Counted from the first letter of the stretch, positions 1 to 7,912 are shown. The stretch is DNA of 15,469 nt from CBFIJI01 sp965662885 (GCA_965662885.1 CBFIJI010000047.1:1-15469); one strand, 5' to 3'. Numbers and translations: made by a program. The notes: generated by a model from the sequence alone, not told the origin.

Positions 1-206
1 TAAAAAAATGAATCAAAAGGGAAATGATTGTTTACTTTAACTTTTTAAAGTGTTAAAAAATAATTTTTCAAGGAAATTTGGTCGTAATATCCATCAAATA
101 TACGGGCTAAATTTAGTCCTTAGTATATGTTGTTATCGAGTATAAAAGCAGTGTGCCTTGGTGGAGATATACGTCAGTGTTTTATTTAAAAATTGGCTTC
201 AGATTC
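1..206. other. AT-rich intergenic stretch, no gene seen
   Basis: No open frame of useful length enters from the left edge: all three forward frames reach a stop by base 40. No start codon for a leftward gene is followed by a long frame. The region lies downstream of the cysteine-synthase-type gene. The only structure seen is a weak hairpin at 104-119 (GGGCTA, loop AATT, TAGTCC, one G-T pair), which might help end that leftward transcript but has no T-tract worth the name. Confidence 0.6.
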
Positions 207-1184
207 CTATAAAAATCCTTTTTCTTTCATCCATTCATCATTATAGATTTTTCCTATGTAACGGCTTCCAGAATCATGCAAAAGCACCACTACAACATCT
301 TCTTTTTTCAGCTGTTTTTTCAGCTGTAACAACCCTTTGACAGCTGCTCCACAAGAGTTTCCTGCAAAAATTCCTTCTTCACGAGCCAATTTTCGCGAAT
401 AAATTGCGGCATCTTTATCCGTTACCTTTTCAAAATGATCAATTAATTTAAAGTTGACATTTTCTGGTAATATATCTTCACCTATCCCTTCGGTGATGTA
501 TGGATAAATTTCTTTTTCATCAAAAATTCCAGTTTCGTGGTATTTTTTAAATACAGAACCATAAGTATCTATCCCCCAAATTTTAATCGAAGGATTTTTT
601 TCTTTTAAAAATTTTGCCACTCCTGAAATGGTTCCTCCAGTACCCACACCAACAACAAAATGAGTAATTTTTCCATCCGTTTGTGCCCATATTTCGGGAC
701 CCGTTTGTTCGAAATGAGCTTGGGTATTGGAGGGATTGTCATACTGATTCACATACCACGAATTTGGAGTCTCTTCTCCCAACCTTCTAGAAACACTATA
801 ATAAGAACGTGGATCATCAGCAGGCACGTCTGTTGGACAAACAATGACTTTTGCTCCGACGGCACGAAGTACATCAAATTTTTCTTTAGATTGTTTATCA
901 GTAGAAACACAAATCAATTGGTATCCTTTGACGATGGCAGCCAATGCTAAGCCCATTCCCGTATTACCGGAAGTCCCCTCCACTATGGTAAAGCCGGGCT
1001 TTAAACGACCATCTGCTTCGGCGTCTTCCACCATTTTTAAAGCCATTCGGTCTTTAATGGAATTGCCTGGGTTAAAGCTTTCAATTTTTGCCAAAACCAA
1101 AGCATCAATCTCCTGAGTAATCTTTTGGAGTTTTACCAGAGGTGTCTTACCGATTGTGCCTAAAATATTTTCATGATAATCCAT
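207..1184 (-). CDS. PLP-dependent cystathionine beta-synthase / cysteine synthase family enzyme
   Basis: A 325-residue fold-type II PLP enzyme that probably performs beta-replacement on serine or O-acetylserine in the cytoplasm, giving cystathionine or cysteine. Seen: the PLP-lysine segment SFNPGNSIKDR (Lys44), the cofactor loop TSGNTG (71-76), the phosphate-binding GTGGT (181-185) and the late GNSCGAA motif. The middle part (PNSWYVNQYDNPSN near 140-153, then AHFEQTGPEIW) and the C-terminal end (KIYNDEWMKEKGFL) resemble cystathionine beta-synthase more than CysK. The C-terminal CBS-domain pair found in long forms is absent; the gene stops right after the catalytic core. Start is an ATG with a TATATTTG promoter box 14 bases upstream. 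It lies 63 bases downstream of the permease on the same strand. Substrate preference cannot be settled from sequence, so no gene symbol is given. Confidence 0.93.
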   Translation of the reverse strand: MDYHENILGTIGKTPLVKLQKITQEIDALVLAKIESFNPGNSIKDRMALKMVEDAEADGRLKPGFTIVEGTSGNTGMGLALAAIVKGYQLICVSTDKQSKEKFDVLRAVGAKVIVCPTDVPADDPRSYYSVSRRLGEETPNSWYVNQYDNPSNTQAHFEQTGPEIWAQTDGKITHFVVGVGTGGTISGVAKFLKEKNPSIKIWGIDTYGSVFKKYHETGIFDEKEIYPYITEGIGEDILPENVNFKLIDHFEKVTDKDAAIYSRKLAREEGIFAGNSCGAAVKGLLQLKKQLKKEDVVVVLLHDSGSRYIGKIYNDEWMKEKGFL

Positions 1185-1198
1185 AGCATCATTTATTG

Positions 1199-1206
1199 CA
1201 AATATA
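1199..1206 (-). promoter_or_regulatory. Bacteroidota -7 promoter box for the PLP enzyme gene
   Basis: On the minus strand this reads TATATTTG, an exact match to TAnnTTTG, the -7 element of the Bacteroidota primary sigma factor. It ends 14 bases before the ATG at 1184. No convincing TTTG -33 element was found at the usual distance. It suggests this gene has its own promoter besides any read-through from the permease. Confidence 0.5.
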
Positions 1207-1247
1207 TTTATTTGAAGAGTCTATTTCTCTTTAATTTTAATTAAACC

Positions 1248-2483
1248 CTATCGAAAACGTAAAACTTTTGAAGGAGCAATTTTTAAAACAATTCGAGAAG
1301 GAATCCATAACATCAACGAACTGACACATAAAAACAACATATTGGTCGTCACTACTTCCATCCAACTCAAAGCAACGGGAGCTTTATTGACATAATAAGT
1401 TTCCGGGTCAAGGCTAATCCATCCCAAATAATGTTGTGAAAAATAAAACAGAAGACCCAGTACATTCCCCCACAACATTCCTTTGCTCATAATTACTATC
1501 CCATTATATAAAAATATTTTTTGAATAAGTACATTCTCACTACCTAGAGTTTTAAGAAGGCCTACCATTCTTGAACGTTCTAAAATCAATACCAATAAAG
1601 CAGTCGCCATATTGATTACCCCAACAAAAATCATGACAATAATGATGATTAAAGTATTAAAATCAAACAACTTTATCCATTGAAAAATGGTGGCATATTT
1701 TTGTGTAAGAGGAATACTGTCTAAATGAGAGGGAAGAAGATCATAAATGGCCCCTGAAACCTTTTCGGTACTACCAATGTCTTCTAAAAATAACTCATAA
1801 CCACCGATTTGATCTGCTTCCCATCGATTGAGGCGTTGAAGCTGTTCCATGGCTCCAAAAACAACATTTTGATCAATTTCTTGAAAACCTGAATAAAACA
1901 AACCAACTACCGTATACTGTCTTCGATTGGGTAAGCGTTGGGAACTGTCATTTTGAAAATAAGCCACCACCCGATCCCCGAGTGATAATGACAGGCGTGA
2001 AGCGAGTACTGATGAAATTAAAATCTCATTATTTTTTTTGGCATCGTTTTTAGGAAATCGTCCATCAATTAAAAAGCTTTCCAATTTCTCCCAAGAATAA
2101 TCAGCAGCGACTCCTTTAAACAAAATACCTTCAAATGCTTCACTATTTCGTAGCATTCCCCCTTTGATGATGTAGGGGTTTATTTTGGTAATTGCTCCCT
2201 GATCTAACATTCGGCCTCTGAGCTCTGGCGAATCTTGAAAGGAAAGAATGGATAGTTGAGATTCATTATTTTCAAAAGGCGTGACCGCTATATGTCCATT
2301 GAAGGCAACTGCCTTGTTACGAATCTCTTTTTGTAAACCTTTTGCTGTGGCAATAGCAATCAGTATGGCTGCAATACCTAAAGCAACTGCAACAGTTGCA
2401 ATATTTATTATCCGAGAAGAAACACTACTTTTGTTATGCTTGTGTTGCTGCATTCTGCGGGCAATAAATAAGGCAGTATTCAA
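1248..2483 (-). CDS. FtsX-like ABC transporter permease, LolC/LolE-type
   Basis: A 411-residue inner-membrane permease with the MacB/FtsX layout: a first membrane helix at about 25-48, a large periplasmic domain to about 272, then three helices near 277-301, 326-350 and 376-398. The cytoplasmic segment ERSRMVGLLKTLG (302-314) after helix 2 is the usual coupling region. The N-terminus (IARRM, then AVAFNGHI after helix 1) is like the lipoprotein-release permeases of Flavobacteriia, so a role in moving lipoproteins to the outer membrane is likely, but other exporters share the fold. The start codon is TTG (2481-2483); no in-frame ATG lies just upstream, and the next ATG would remove the conserved IARR segment. 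A TACTTTTG promoter box lies 26 bases upstream, inside the divergent NamZ gene. No ATPase gene is nearby, so its partner must be encoded elsewhere. Confidence 0.9.
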   Translation of the reverse strand: MNTALFIARRMQQHKHNKSSVSSRIINIATVAVALGIAAILIAIATAKGLQKEIRNKAVAFNGHIAVTPFENNESQLSILSFQDSPELRGRMLDQGAITKINPYIIKGGMLRNSEAFEGILFKGVAADYSWEKLESFLIDGRFPKNDAKKNNEILISSVLASRLSLSLGDRVVAYFQNDSSQRLPNRRQYTVVGLFYSGFQEIDQNVVFGAMEQLQRLNRWEADQIGGYELFLEDIGSTEKVSGAIYDLLPSHLDSIPLTQKYATIFQWIKLFDFNTLIIIIVMIFVGVINMATALLVLILERSRMVGLLKTLGSENVLIQKIFLYNGIVIMSKGMLWGNVLGLLFYFSQHYLGWISLDPETYYVNKAPVALSWMEVVTTNMLFLCVSSLMLWIPSRIVLKIAPSKVLRFR

Positions 2484-2495
2484 TTTTTGTGTGTT

Positions 2496-3662
2496 ATGCA
2501 GTTCAATTTCAAAAGTACATTTTTATTTTGGCTTGTCCTCAGTATTTTAACTACAGCATTTAGTCAAGAGGTTCAACCGGGTGCTACTCAAACCATCCAT
2601 TATTTGGATTTAATCAAAGAAAAAAAAGTGGGCCTAGTTGCCCATAAAGCAAGTGTACTTATATCGCCTGAAAAAACCATCCATCTGGTTGATCATCTAT
2701 TATCTAAAAACGTCCCTTTAAAAAAAATATTTGCCCCTGAACACGGTTTCCGAGGTGACGCTGATGACGGAGAAAAAGTCAGCAATGATTTGGATCCCAA
2801 AACAGGCTTACCGATTCTTTCCCTTTATGGAAAACAACGAAAACCCAAGCCCGACATGCTTTCCGGAATCGATGTCATGCTTTTTGACTTGCAAGATGTT
2901 GGAGCCCGTTTTTACACCTATTTGTCCACCCTCCATTATGTTATGGAAGCCTGTGCTGAAAACAACATCCCCTTAATTGTATTAGATCGTCCCAACCCCA
3001 ATATACACTATGTGGATGGACCAATTTTAGCCATGGAACACACGACCTTTGTCGGTATGCATCCCGTTCCTATTGTTTACGGAATGACCATTGGTGAATA
3101 TGCCCAAATGATTAATGGATAGGGGTGGCTAAAAGAAAGTCTAAAAGTAGATTTAACCGTAATTCCTATAAAAAATTACACCCGAGATACTGAATATGAA
3201 CTTCCATTGCGACCTTCTCCAAATTTACCGAATGCTCAAGCTGTTGCCCTTTATCCGAGTTTGTGTTTATTGGAACCCACCAAAATAAGTGTCGGGAGAG
3301 GAACGGAGACCCAATTTCAGATATATGGACATCCAAGTTTTAACGATTTGGATTTTTCCTTTTCACCGCAACCCAATTTTGGCTCAAAAAACCCAAAGTT
3401 AAAAGGGGAGCTTTGTTTTGGTGTTGACCTACAAAATGTAGAACGACCAAAACAAATTGAGTTAAAGTGGCTTTTAGATGCATATAAAAGAAGCCCCAAC
3501 AAAGCAGATTTTTTCTTAAAAAGTTTTACGCGGATTGCTGGAAATACATTACTGCAAAAACAGATTGAAATGGGAAAGAACGAAAAAGAAATCAGAAGAT
3601 CTTGGAAAAAAGGTTTGGATCAATTTAAAGCCATCCGCGCAAAATACCTCCTCTATCCCTAA
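2496..3662 (+). pseudogene. DUF1343 / NamZ-family exo-beta-N-acetylmuramidase, interrupted by an in-frame TAG
   Basis: The frame is open from the ATG at 2496 to TAA at 3660-3662 (388 codons, the usual family length) except for one TAG at 3120-3122, codon 209. Reading through gives MING-stop-GWL, where relatives usually have Glu, so a GAG-to-TAG change is the simplest account. Both halves match the family: signal peptide 1-23 ending AFS before Gln24, PEHGFRG (81-87), DLQDVGARFYTY (131-142), LDRPNPN (163-169), and a C-terminal half with no frameshift. Characterised members release MurNAc from the non-reducing end of peptidoglycan fragments for cell-wall recycling; here the protein would be exported. 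The stopped product would lack the C-terminal 180 residues and is unlikely to work. ATG 2496 is preferred to the in-frame TTG at 2487. It may instead be a sequencing error in an intact gene. Confidence 0.85.
2510..2517 (-). promoter_or_regulatory. -7 promoter box for the permease, inside the divergent gene
   Basis: Minus strand reads TACTTTTG, an exact TAnnTTTG match, ending 26 bases before the TTG start at 2483. It lies within the signal-peptide codons of the divergent NamZ-family gene, as expected when only 12 bases separate the two starts. Confidence 0.45.
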
Positions 3663-4291
3663 GGGATATTTAAATATTTATGCGTCTGTAAAGAGGCTTT
3701 CCAATGAGAATGCTCGAGAACATAGTCCACCATCAAAGGCATCATGATTTCCCGTTTGCTCCATTCGGGTTGTAAAAATAATTTACAGCTTTCCCCCACC
3801 AATTTGGCTTGTTCTTCAGCAAATTTAAAGTCGTGTTTATTGTGAATAATTACCTTTAACTCGTCCGCTCTTTTATAAGCCTCTTGGGTTGGTAATTTAT
3901 TTTTCTTAGGAGAAAGACAAAACCAGTCCCAATCACCACTGAGGGGATAAGCCCCAGAAGTTTCCAAATGAATTTCCATCCCCGATTGATGAAGTGATGT
4001 TGTCAACGGATCCATATTCCACATAAGGGGTTCTCCCCCAGTAACAACAATTGTTTTTGAATATTTTTTTGCCTCAGTAACAATCGTATCTATGGAAGTA
4101 GGAGGATGGCGTTGGGCGTCCCAACTTTCTTTAACATCACACCAATGGCATCCCACATCACAGCCTCCAATACGAATAAAATAGGCAGCACTCCCTTTGT
4201 GGTAGCCTTCTCCCTGAAGGGTGTAAAAGGCTTCCATGAGTGGTAAGGCATTTCCTTCAGCTACGGCATTGATCATCCTGTTATTCTTCAT
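3659..4291 (-). CDS. queE: 7-carboxy-7-deazaguanine synthase QueE (radical SAM)
   Basis: A 210-residue radical-SAM enzyme that converts 6-carboxytetrahydropterin to 7-carboxy-7-deazaguanine, a step toward preQ0 and queuosine in tRNA. Seen: FYTLQGEG near the N-terminus (substrate/fold hallmark), the 4Fe-4S cluster motif CDVGCHWCD (CX3CX2C, rather than the CX14CX2C of some clades), VTGGEPL for SAM binding, and HLETSG. Length fits the short bacterial form. The ATG at 4291 is listed; an in-frame TTG at 4309 lies upstream of the promoter box and is unlikely. The box at 4297-4304 ends only 5 bases before 4291, so the internal ATG at 4276 (protein beginning MINAVAEG) may be the true start. Its last 4 bases overlap the end of the convergent NamZ gene. 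No other queuosine gene is in the window. Confidence 0.95.
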   Translation of the reverse strand: MKNNRMINAVAEGNALPLMEAFYTLQGEGYHKGSAAYFIRIGGCDVGCHWCDVKESWDAQRHPPTSIDTIVTEAKKYSKTIVVTGGEPLMWNMDPLTTSLHQSGMEIHLETSGAYPLSGDWDWFCLSPKKNKLPTQEAYKRADELKVIIHNKHDFKFAEEQAKLVGESCKLFLQPEWSKREIMMPLMVDYVLEHSHWKASLQTHKYLNIP

Positions 4292-4296
4292 GCCTG

Positions 4297-4304
4297 CAAA
4301 GATA
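4297..4304 (-). promoter_or_regulatory. -7 promoter box for queE
   Basis: Minus strand reads TATCTTTG (exact TAnnTTTG). It lies between the TTG at 4309 and the ATG at 4291, arguing against the TTG start. Spacing to ATG 4276 (20 bases) is closer to that of the other genes in the window than spacing to ATG 4291 (5 bases). Confidence 0.45.
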
Positions 4305-4338
4305 GGCAATCAATCAACTTACATTCTGATTTAAAATG

Positions 4339-4346
4339 TATCTTTG
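4339..4346 (+). promoter_or_regulatory. -7 promoter box for the VOC-protein operon
   Basis: Plus strand reads TATCTTTG, the same octamer as the queE box on the opposite strand, 18 bases before the ATG at 4365. The two boxes form a divergent promoter pair in a 73-base spacer. Confidence 0.5.
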
Positions 4347-4364
4347 AGTATAAAACTATTATAA

Positions 4365-4787
4365 ATGAGCACAGTATCCCCCTTCCATCTCGCGATTCCG
4401 GTTGATAATCTTGAAAAATGTATTTTGTTTTATGAAAACATTTTGGGCTGCACCCCTGGAAGACGATCGGATCATTGGGCCGATTATAATTTTTTTGGCC
4501 ATCAACTCGTATTGCATGTTGATCCCAACCACGATCCAAAACCCCACCATAATGAAGTGGATGGGAAAGCTGTCCCTGTTCCCCATTTTGGAGTCGTATT
4601 ACCATGGGAAACCTTCTTGGCATTTTCAGAACAACTCAAAGAAAAAGCCGTTGAATTTGTTATCGCACCTTATCTACGTTTCGAAGGGCTTCCTGGAGAA
4701 CAAATGACCTTGTTTTTTTATGATCCTGCAGGAAATGCTCTGGAATTTAAATCCTTTAAACATCCAGATCAACTCTTTGCAACTTAA
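4365..4787 (+). CDS. VOC-superfamily (glyoxalase/dioxygenase fold) metalloprotein
   Basis: A 140-residue protein with two beta-alpha-beta-beta-beta modules, the vicinal-oxygen-chelate fold. Seen: FHLAIPV at 7-13, LGCTPGRRSDHWADYNFFGHQLVLH (27-51), PHFGVVL (73-79) and FFYDPAGNALEFKSF (117-131). His8, His74 and Glu127 sit where the metal ligands of this superfamily fall, so a divalent-metal active site is likely intact. It resembles proteins often labelled glyoxalase or extradiol-dioxygenase-related, but the substrate is unknown and neither activity should be assumed. It heads a two-gene unit: the membrane-protein gene starts 9 bases after its stop. It is divergent from queE with a matching promoter box upstream. 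Confidence 0.9.
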   Translation: MSTVSPFHLAIPVDNLEKCILFYENILGCTPGRRSDHWADYNFFGHQLVLHVDPNHDPKPHHNEVDGKAVPVPHFGVVLPWETFLAFSEQLKEKAVEFVIAPYLRFEGLPGEQMTLFFYDPAGNALEFKSFKHPDQLFAT

Positions 4788-4796
4788 ATTATTGGT

Positions 4797-5663
4797 ATGC
4801 GCATTTACACTTTTATTGACAACTTATTTGGGAAAATCTTTTCAGAGGACAATCAAAAAAAAATAGAACGCATCACATTGTGGCTCTCTATTTTAGGTTT
4901 TATAATTCATTTAATACTCATCTTTGCCAAAAAGTATGAACTCTTTCATACCCCCTTTGAAGCCAACCTTTTGGAAGACCCTATTTCGGCGATATATACG
5001 CCCTTCTCCATCATTCTGATTTATGAAATTTATCTCCTCATCTTTTATTTACCGCGCTCCTTTACTACGGCCGTATCCAAACAATTTGAAATTATTTCCT
5101 TAATTATCATTCGTCGAATTTTTGGTGATATCCCAAAAATTCAATTGGATAGCCCTTGGTTGGAAACGCCAGCAAACATTCAACTAATCTATGATTTGGT
5201 TGGAATTTTGATTCTTTATTTTTTAATTTTCCTTTTCAATTCACGCAGAGAAAAAAACCCGAAAACAACGACTAATCCAAAAGTTAAATTTTTTATCAGT
5301 TCGAAAAAAGGAGTAAGTTTAATCTTGCTACCGGTCTTAATTTTGACCTCTATCCACAGCGTATCCACTTGGATGATTGATTTATTTAAAAGTACTAGTG
5401 GAGACAAAATAGCCGATGTAAATGCAATTTTCTACGACGAATTTTTTACCATTTTGATTCTTGCTGATGTCTTTCTCCTCTTATTATCCTTCCAATACAC
5501 GGAGCGTTACAGCCAACTAATCCGAAATACAGGCTTTGTTATTTGTACCATATTAATCCGACTTTCTTTTGGAACCTATGGTTTGACCAATGTACTCTTA
5601 ATTGTATCCAGTGTTCTTTTCGGCTTGTTAATTCTTCGGATTTATCAAGCTATTGAACGATGA
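4797..5663 (+). CDS. Polytopic integral membrane protein of unknown function
   Basis: A 288-residue, strongly hydrophobic protein that I do not recognise with confidence. About six or seven membrane helices are visible: near 27-45, 64-88, 129-149, 170-190, 210-232, and two close to the C-terminus (about 245-258 and 262-283). A basic loop near 150-168 (SRREKNPKTTTNPKVK) probably faces the cytoplasm. The segment FEIISLIIIRRIFGD (about 97-111) looks like a shorter or amphipathic helix with two arginines. There is no signal peptide and no transporter motif that I can name. The ATG at 4797 is 9 bases after the VOC gene, so the two are probably co-transcribed. Its 3' end overlaps the convergent folD by 14 bases. 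Confidence 0.85.
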   Translation: MRIYTFIDNLFGKIFSEDNQKKIERITLWLSILGFIIHLILIFAKKYELFHTPFEANLLEDPISAIYTPFSIILIYEIYLLIFYLPRSFTTAVSKQFEIISLIIIRRIFGDIPKIQLDSPWLETPANIQLIYDLVGILILYFLIFLFNSRREKNPKTTTNPKVKFFISSKKGVSLILLPVLILTSIHSVSTWMIDLFKSTSGDKIADVNAIFYDEFFTILILADVFLLLLSFQYTERYSQLIRNTGFVICTILIRLSFGTYGLTNVLLIVSSVLFGLLILRIYQAIER

Positions 5664-6540
5664 CCTCATCCTTGCGTTCGCAGGCTAAAAAGGTATTTTT
5701 CATCAACATGGCAATCGTCATTGGGCCAACACCTCCAGGAACGGGTGTAATGGCACTTGCTTTTTTTGCAACCTCCTCATAAGCAACGTCTCCTTTGATC
5801 ACATAACCTTTCGGATGCGTTTCGTCAGGAACTCGAGTAATTCCCACATCAATGATGACCACACCCTCTTTTACCATTGAAGCTTTTAAAAATTCTGGGA
5901 TTCCCAAAGCGGAAACTATAATGTCGGCCGTTCTTGTAATTAATTCAATATTTTTTGTTCGGCTATGGGTTAAGGTCACTGTGGCATTTCCTGCACTTCC
6001 TTTTTGGCTCATCAATATACTGATAGGACGTCCAACAATATGACTTCTTCCGATCACCACACAATGCTTTCCAGAGGTTTCCAGTGCGTATCGCTTCAAA
6101 AGTTCCATAATACCATAGGGGGTTGCTGGAATAAACGACTCCATTTCTAACGCCATTCGACCAAAGTTGGTCGGGTGAAAACCATCAACATCTTTTTTAG
6201 GGTCAATTGCAAGTAAAATACGGGACTCATCGATATGTTTTGGCAAAGGCAATTGAACGATATATCCGTCCAGTGAAGCATCATTATTTAATAAATCGAT
6301 TTTTTCTAGTAGCGTTTCTTCACTAATATCCGCATCCATACGAATCAATGTAGATTGAAAGCCAACCTGTTCGCAGGAGCGTACTTTACTTCCAACATAG
6401 GTCAAACTGGCGCCATCATTGCCAACCAATACAGCGGCAAGGTGAGGAATTTTCTTTCCTTCTTTTTTTCGAAGACTCACCGCCTGTTGGAGTTCATCTT
6501 TAATCGCTTGAGCTGTTTTTTTTCCGTCGAGTAATGTCAT
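5650..6540 (-). CDS. folD: Bifunctional methylenetetrahydrofolate dehydrogenase / cyclohydrolase FolD
   Basis: A 296-residue cytoplasmic enzyme that oxidises 5,10-methylene-THF with NADP and hydrolyses the product to 10-formyl-THF, supplying one-carbon units for purines and formyl-Met. Seen: the catalytic pair Tyr48 and Lys52 in YVGSKVRSC, Gln96 followed by LPLP (97-100), DVDGF (117-121), the nucleotide-binding GRSHIVGRP (164-172) and PGGVGP (268-273). Length is normal for the family. The ATG at 6540 lies 5 bases after the ffh stop, so it is the second gene of an ffh-folD transcript. Confidence 0.98.
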   Translation of the reverse strand: MTLLDGKKTAQAIKDELQQAVSLRKKEGKKIPHLAAVLVGNDGASLTYVGSKVRSCEQVGFQSTLIRMDADISEETLLEKIDLLNNDASLDGYIVQLPLPKHIDESRILLAIDPKKDVDGFHPTNFGRMALEMESFIPATPYGIMELLKRYALETSGKHCVVIGRSHIVGRPISILMSQKGSAGNATVTLTHSRTKNIELITRTADIIVSALGIPEFLKASMVKEGVVIIDVGITRVPDETHPKGYVIKGDVAYEEVAKKASAITPVPGGVGPMTIAMLMKNTFLACERKDEVIVQ

Positions 6541-6545
6541 TGTTC

Positions 6546-7874
6546 TTATTTTATTCCTTGAAACATTTGCATGAGTTGTTTCCCTTTTCCACCCTGCATC
6601 ATTTTCATCATTTTACTCATTTGAGCAAATTGCTTAATTAATTGATTCACTTCTTCCATTCCCCTACCCGATCCGGCAGCAATTCGTTTTTTTCTACTGT
6701 GATTCAGCAGATTGGGTTGAGAACGTTCTTTGGGAGTCATGGAATTGATGATGACTTCAATAAATTTAAAAGCATCATCATCAACATCTAGGTTCTTGAC
6801 CATTTTTGAGGCTCCTGGAATCATCCCCATCAAGTCTTTCATATTTCCCATCTTCTTTATTTGCTGGATTTGCGCAAGGAAGTCATCATAACCAAATTCA
6901 TTTTTGGCAATTTTTTTATTGATACGTCTTGCCTGTTCCTCATCAAATTGTTCTTGAGCACGTTCAACAAGAGACACCACATCTCCCATCCCGAGAATTC
7001 GGTCGGCCATACGGTCGGGATAAAAAACATCCAAAGCCTCCATCTTTTCCCCCGTACCAATAAATTTTATGGGTTTGTTGACTACCGATTTAATCGATAG
7101 CGCAGCTCCCCCACGGGTATCACCATCTAGTTTTGTTAAGACAACCCCATCAAAATTTAGGGTATCATGAAAGGTTTTAGCCGTATTAACTGCATCCTGT
7201 CCAGTCATGGAATCGACCACAAAAAGGGTTTCGGAAGGAACTACCGCTTTATGAATAGCCGCTATTTCTTTCATTAAAACCTCATCAACAGCCAATCGCC
7301 CTGCTGTGTCAATAATGACAACATCATGTTGCTCCTTTTTGGCGTGCTCAATTCCTGCTAGTGCAATTTTAACTGGATCTTTTTCCGCTTCATCTTTATA
7401 GATACCAACACCAACTTGTTCGGCAACAATCCCCAATTGATCAATGGCTGCAGGTCGATAAACATCACAGGCAACAAGTAGCGGGTTTTTCGCTTTTTTA
7501 TTTTTTAGATGTAGGGCAAGTTTTCCACTCAAGGTTGTTTTTCCAGATCCTTGAAGCCCAGACATTAATATCACAGAGGGTTGCCCACTAAGGTTGATAC
7601 CTACCGCTTCAGAACCCATCAGTGCTGACAATTCGTCTTTAACAATTTTTATCAATAACTGTCCAGGCTGTAAACTGGTCAACACCTGTTGCCCCAACGC
7701 TTTTTGCTTGATCCTTGTGGTAAACTCCTTGGCAATTTTAAAGTTAACATCGGCATCCAATAAAGCACGACGAACCTCTTTTAAGGTTTCCGCTACGTTA
7801 ATTTCTGTTATTTGTCCGTGTCCCTTAAGAACTTGAAAGGCTTTGTCAAGCTTATCACTTAAATTATCAAACAT
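6546..7874 (-). CDS. ffh: Signal recognition particle GTPase Ffh
   Basis: The 442-residue SRP54 homologue; with 4.5S RNA it binds signal sequences and delivers ribosomes to FtsY at the membrane. Domains: N helical bundle (about 1-90), G domain with GLQGSGKTT (106-114), DVYRPAA (137-143), DTAGR (189-193) and TKLDGDTRGG (247-256), then the Met-rich M domain (about 330-442) with the RNA-binding stretch RKKRIAAGSG (394-403) and a tail of many methionines. All GTPase motifs are intact. ATG start with a TACTTTTG box 23 bases upstream, placed just after the blh stop. The 4.5S RNA gene is not seen here. Confidence 0.98.
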   Translation of the reverse strand: MFDNLSDKLDKAFQVLKGHGQITEINVAETLKEVRRALLDADVNFKIAKEFTTRIKQKALGQQVLTSLQPGQLLIKIVKDELSALMGSEAVGINLSGQPSVILMSGLQGSGKTTLSGKLALHLKNKKAKNPLLVACDVYRPAAIDQLGIVAEQVGVGIYKDEAEKDPVKIALAGIEHAKKEQHDVVIIDTAGRLAVDEVLMKEIAAIHKAVVPSETLFVVDSMTGQDAVNTAKTFHDTLNFDGVVLTKLDGDTRGGAALSIKSVVNKPIKFIGTGEKMEALDVFYPDRMADRILGMGDVVSLVERAQEQFDEEQARRINKKIAKNEFGYDDFLAQIQQIKKMGNMKDLMGMIPGASKMVKNLDVDDDAFKFIEVIINSMTPKERSQPNLLNHSRKKRIAAGSGRGMEEVNQLIKQFAQMSKMMKMMQGGKGKQLMQMFQGIK

Positions 7875-7897
7875 TGAATTTTTATTTATTTAGGCTA

Positions 7898-7905
7898 CAA
7901 AAGTA
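7898..7905 (-). promoter_or_regulatory. -7 promoter box for ffh-folD
   Basis: Minus strand reads TACTTTTG (exact TAnnTTTG), 23 bases before the ffh ATG and 7 bases after the blh stop codon. It gives ffh a promoter of its own, although blh lies upstream on the same strand with no terminator hairpin between. Confidence 0.5.
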
Positions 7906-7912
7906 AGCATTG

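Noticed and set aside
30..55. A/T-rich inverted repeat (ACTTTAAC...AAAGTGTT) as a terminator
   Set aside because: Too short and AT-only, and too far from the nearest gene end to carry weight.
2487..2495. TTG start for the NamZ-family gene at 2487
   Set aside because: It is a TTG three codons ahead of an in-frame ATG (2496) that begins a normal signal peptide; the extra residues add nothing.
3120..3122. TAG as a recoded or read-through codon
   Set aside because: The other genes checked end normally, several with TAG, and nothing nearby suggests recoding; a nonsense change or error is simpler.
3207..3662. Second independent gene starting at TTG 3207
   Set aside because: It is in the same frame as the first half of NamZ, the open frame runs back to the TAG at 3120, and the protein is the family's C-terminal half.
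4288..4623. Open frames on the minus strand opposite the VOC gene
   Set aside because: Shadows of the VOC coding frame; their translations show no family features.
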